64,000 bases of DNA, taken from Bacteroides xylanisolvens XB1A. GTDB lineage: Bacteria > Bacteroidota > Bacteroidia > Bacteroidales > Bacteroidaceae. The stretch is taken from positions 2,344,706-2,408,705 of the forward strand of contig NC_021017.1 in the NCBI RefSeq assembly GCF_000210075.1, given 5' to 3'. The notes under the pieces were generated by a model. It was given only the letters and a program-made list of their open reading frames with translations, did no database searches and was not told the DNA's origin. Shown here piece after piece: positions 62,510-64,000 of this stretch; within the stretch, counting starts at the first letter, position 1; every line of letters begins with the position of its first letter. A program made the position numbers and the translations under genes.

Positions 62510-64000
62510 TTACCGAGCGGTAACTTCAAATAATTTCAACCATCCGGCAGATGTTACATTGTTCTTCACAGCAAGGTGAATTCCAATCTCATTCTGCTTT
62601 GCCGTGTCAACAATACCAACAGCCCACATGTATTTACCTGCCTCCACGCCTTCAACCCGGGTTGTAAACGTATATGATTTAGCCGTACCTTTCACCCAAT
62701 CACAAGCTTCCGGTTCTCCATCAACAAATACATACTTCGGTTTATCATTCTTGATGTCCAATAAAGCAAAAGCCACTTTATATTTATTCTTCCACTGGGG
62801 AATATTCGTCGGACAATATCCCCAACCAAAATTATTCCAACGGTGCGCTATTTCAATCTGTTTACCATTAGAGATAGTTGTAGGCAAAGAAATTCTGTCC
62901 GGAAATAAACGGTAGCTTCCTTCTGTACAGAATTGTTTAACTAATTGGAAAGCTTCATTAAACCATGAATAAGTTTCTCCATTGCGAAAGTCTGAATTAT
63001 AGCGTAAATCCATCATATTGACGCAGGCTGTTTTAGCCTCATCAAACTCACCCTGACGTACTTCTGCATAATTGGCATATCCATCTCCCTGAATCGAGTT
63101 TCCATGAGAATTTTTCACCCAGCCACCTTCCATTACTACAGGAACGAGATACTTCCACTTGGCTATAAAATTGCGTTCCCAAGTAGAATAATAAGTTTTC
63201 ATACCAAACGCATCGTGACGTAATGAATATCCTTTAGCTACTGCTTTTCCTATTAATCTTTCAGTATCTTTATCATAGTTATTGCCATCCCATTCTTTAC
63301 TTGTACCTATCCAACGATGATAATTTACAAACACAGGAACTTTATCAAATACTTGAGAATATAAATCTGTCACCCAATCGAAAACAGCCTCACGAGTCGG
63401 CAGCTCCGGTTTTCCCAACTCACGCACCTGATAGTACCATACACTATGATACTCTCCCCATTTTCCAAATCCTGAACCACTTACAAACTGTACTTTGTCG
63501 GGATCATTAAAATCCTTAGCCAAAGCCCTGATAAATTTCTCATAATATTTCTGGAAAATAGGATCATCCGGATAGGGAGACCATACTTTTACTGAACCTG
63601 TTTGTGTTTCATATCCTTTCGCGCCAGCCTCTTTTACAAAATTCGGAGTAAAATTATAGTGCTTATCACGGCTATCCACCACAAAAGTAAAGGCCAATTT
63701 CATATTTCTTTGCTTAGCTCCCTCTATCAACATCTTCAGTCGCTTAGCCGAAGGGGTATCACAATCGGAGTTCCATGCATATTTTCCTTCTTCAGGATTA
63801 AAATCAGCCCAGGCACCACGAAGGTATAAGGTATTTGCATAATCAGAGACCTTTACAGTGCCTTCCGATGACGGAAAATTATCATAATCCTGCCAGAATG
63901 TGGAAGATAAACCATCACCAATACCCGCATATAATACCCATCCGGAAAGAGGATTATGCAAAATGATATTTCGATTCTGCTTTACCGTGACAATGCTGTT
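62510..64000 (-). CDS. DUF4832-like secreted glycosidase-type protein (5' end beyond window)
   Basis: The frame is open to the right edge, so the N-terminus and any signal peptide are missing; the visible part is about 496 residues. It begins with a barrel-like domain (HNPLSGWVLYAG, YLRGAWADFNPEEGKYAW, MKLAFTFVVDS, GSGFGKWGEYHS). A beta-sandwich follows (HRWNNFGWGYCP, VAFALLDIKNDKPKYVF) of the kind found C-terminally in DUF4832 proteins. This layout resembles GH42/GH5-like TIM-barrel enzymes, but I cannot assign a CAZy family. It is co-directional with the rest of the locus. The apparent TTG start at 63961 is an artefact of the cut. Confidence 0.72.
   Translation of the reverse strand, partial: NSIVTVKQNRNIILHNPLSGWVLYAGIGDGLSSTFWQDYDNFPSSEGTVKVSDYANTLYLRGAWADFNPEEGKYAWNSDCDTPSAKRLKMLIEGAKQRNMKLAFTFVVDSRDKHYNFTPNFVKEAGAKGYETQTGSVKVWSPYPDDPIFQKYYEKFIRALAKDFNDPDKVQFVSGSGFGKWGEYHSVWYYQVRELGKPELPTREAVFDWVTDLYSQVFDKVPVFVNYHRWIGTSKEWDGNNYDKDTERLIGKAVAKGYSLRHDAFGMKTYYSTWERNFIAKWKYLVPVVMEGGWVKNSHGNSIQGDGYANYAEVRQGEFDEAKTACVNMMDLRYNSDFRNGETYSWFNEAFQLVKQFCTEGSYRLFPDRISLPTTISNGKQIEIAHRWNNFGWGYCPTNIPQWKNKYKVAFALLDIKNDKPKYVFVDGEPEACDWVKGTAKSYTFTTRVEGVEAGKYMWAVGIVDTAKQNEIGIHLAVKNNVTSAGWLKLFEVTAR

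Overview
This window looks like a Bacteroides chromosome (a B. thetaiotaomicron/B. ovatus type gut species). The evidence is the TAnnTTTG / TTTG promoter signature, a SusC/SusD pair, BACON and DUF1735-type surface lipoproteins, a hybrid two-component (HTCS) regulator, LruC and DUF4886 proteins, and an AT-rich base composition.

Left third (1-26436): a polysaccharide-utilisation locus (PUL) transcribed leftwards, with its HTCS sensor/regulator on the plus strand at the right end. Reading leftwards the genes are: two secreted HExxH metallopeptidase-like proteins; a GH29 alpha-fucosidase; SusC; SusD (broken by a 1-nt insertion); two DUF1735-type glycan-binding lipoproteins; a BACON + HExxH lipoprotein; a GH2 beta-galactosidase; a GH36 alpha-galactosidase; and a class-I-amidotransferase-fold (peptidase C26) hydrolase. 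Two promoters, plus a third site at the extreme left edge, carry the same 27-bp sequence with GTA half-sites 21 bp apart. This is the best candidate operator for the HTCS. Glycosidases for Fuc, alpha-Gal and beta-Gal together with three putative zinc peptidases suggest a glycoprotein or glycopeptide substrate (inference).

Middle (26504-46240): mostly core genes. They are topA, a LruC lipoprotein, an LtrA-family membrane protein, argS, HU, an operon of two rhomboids + EEP phosphatase/nuclease + M3 peptidase, secDF, tRNA-Arg(CCU) and korAB. An AAA ATPase (DUF4143 type) follows, preceded by three palindromic 20-bp repeats spaced exactly 40 bp apart.

Right quarter (47956-64000): a second leftward carbohydrate locus, cut by the window edge. 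It holds a DUF4832-like glycosidase, a frameshifted GH3, a GH3 with PA14 insert, GH105, a secreted FAD oxidoreductase, a clan GH-D alpha-galactosidase-like enzyme, a CE7 acetyl esterase, a GH2 and a DUF4886 protein. Its SusCD pair and regulator are not in view. GH105 plus CE7 hints at a pectic or other acidic plant polysaccharide.

Most unusual signal: five intergenic arrays (about 21249, 22009, 26439, 46279 and 52207) each consist of 3-7 short palindromic cores repeated with exactly 22-bp centre-to-centre spacing. Each array has a different core, and the sequence between cores is not conserved. I know no name for this element class.
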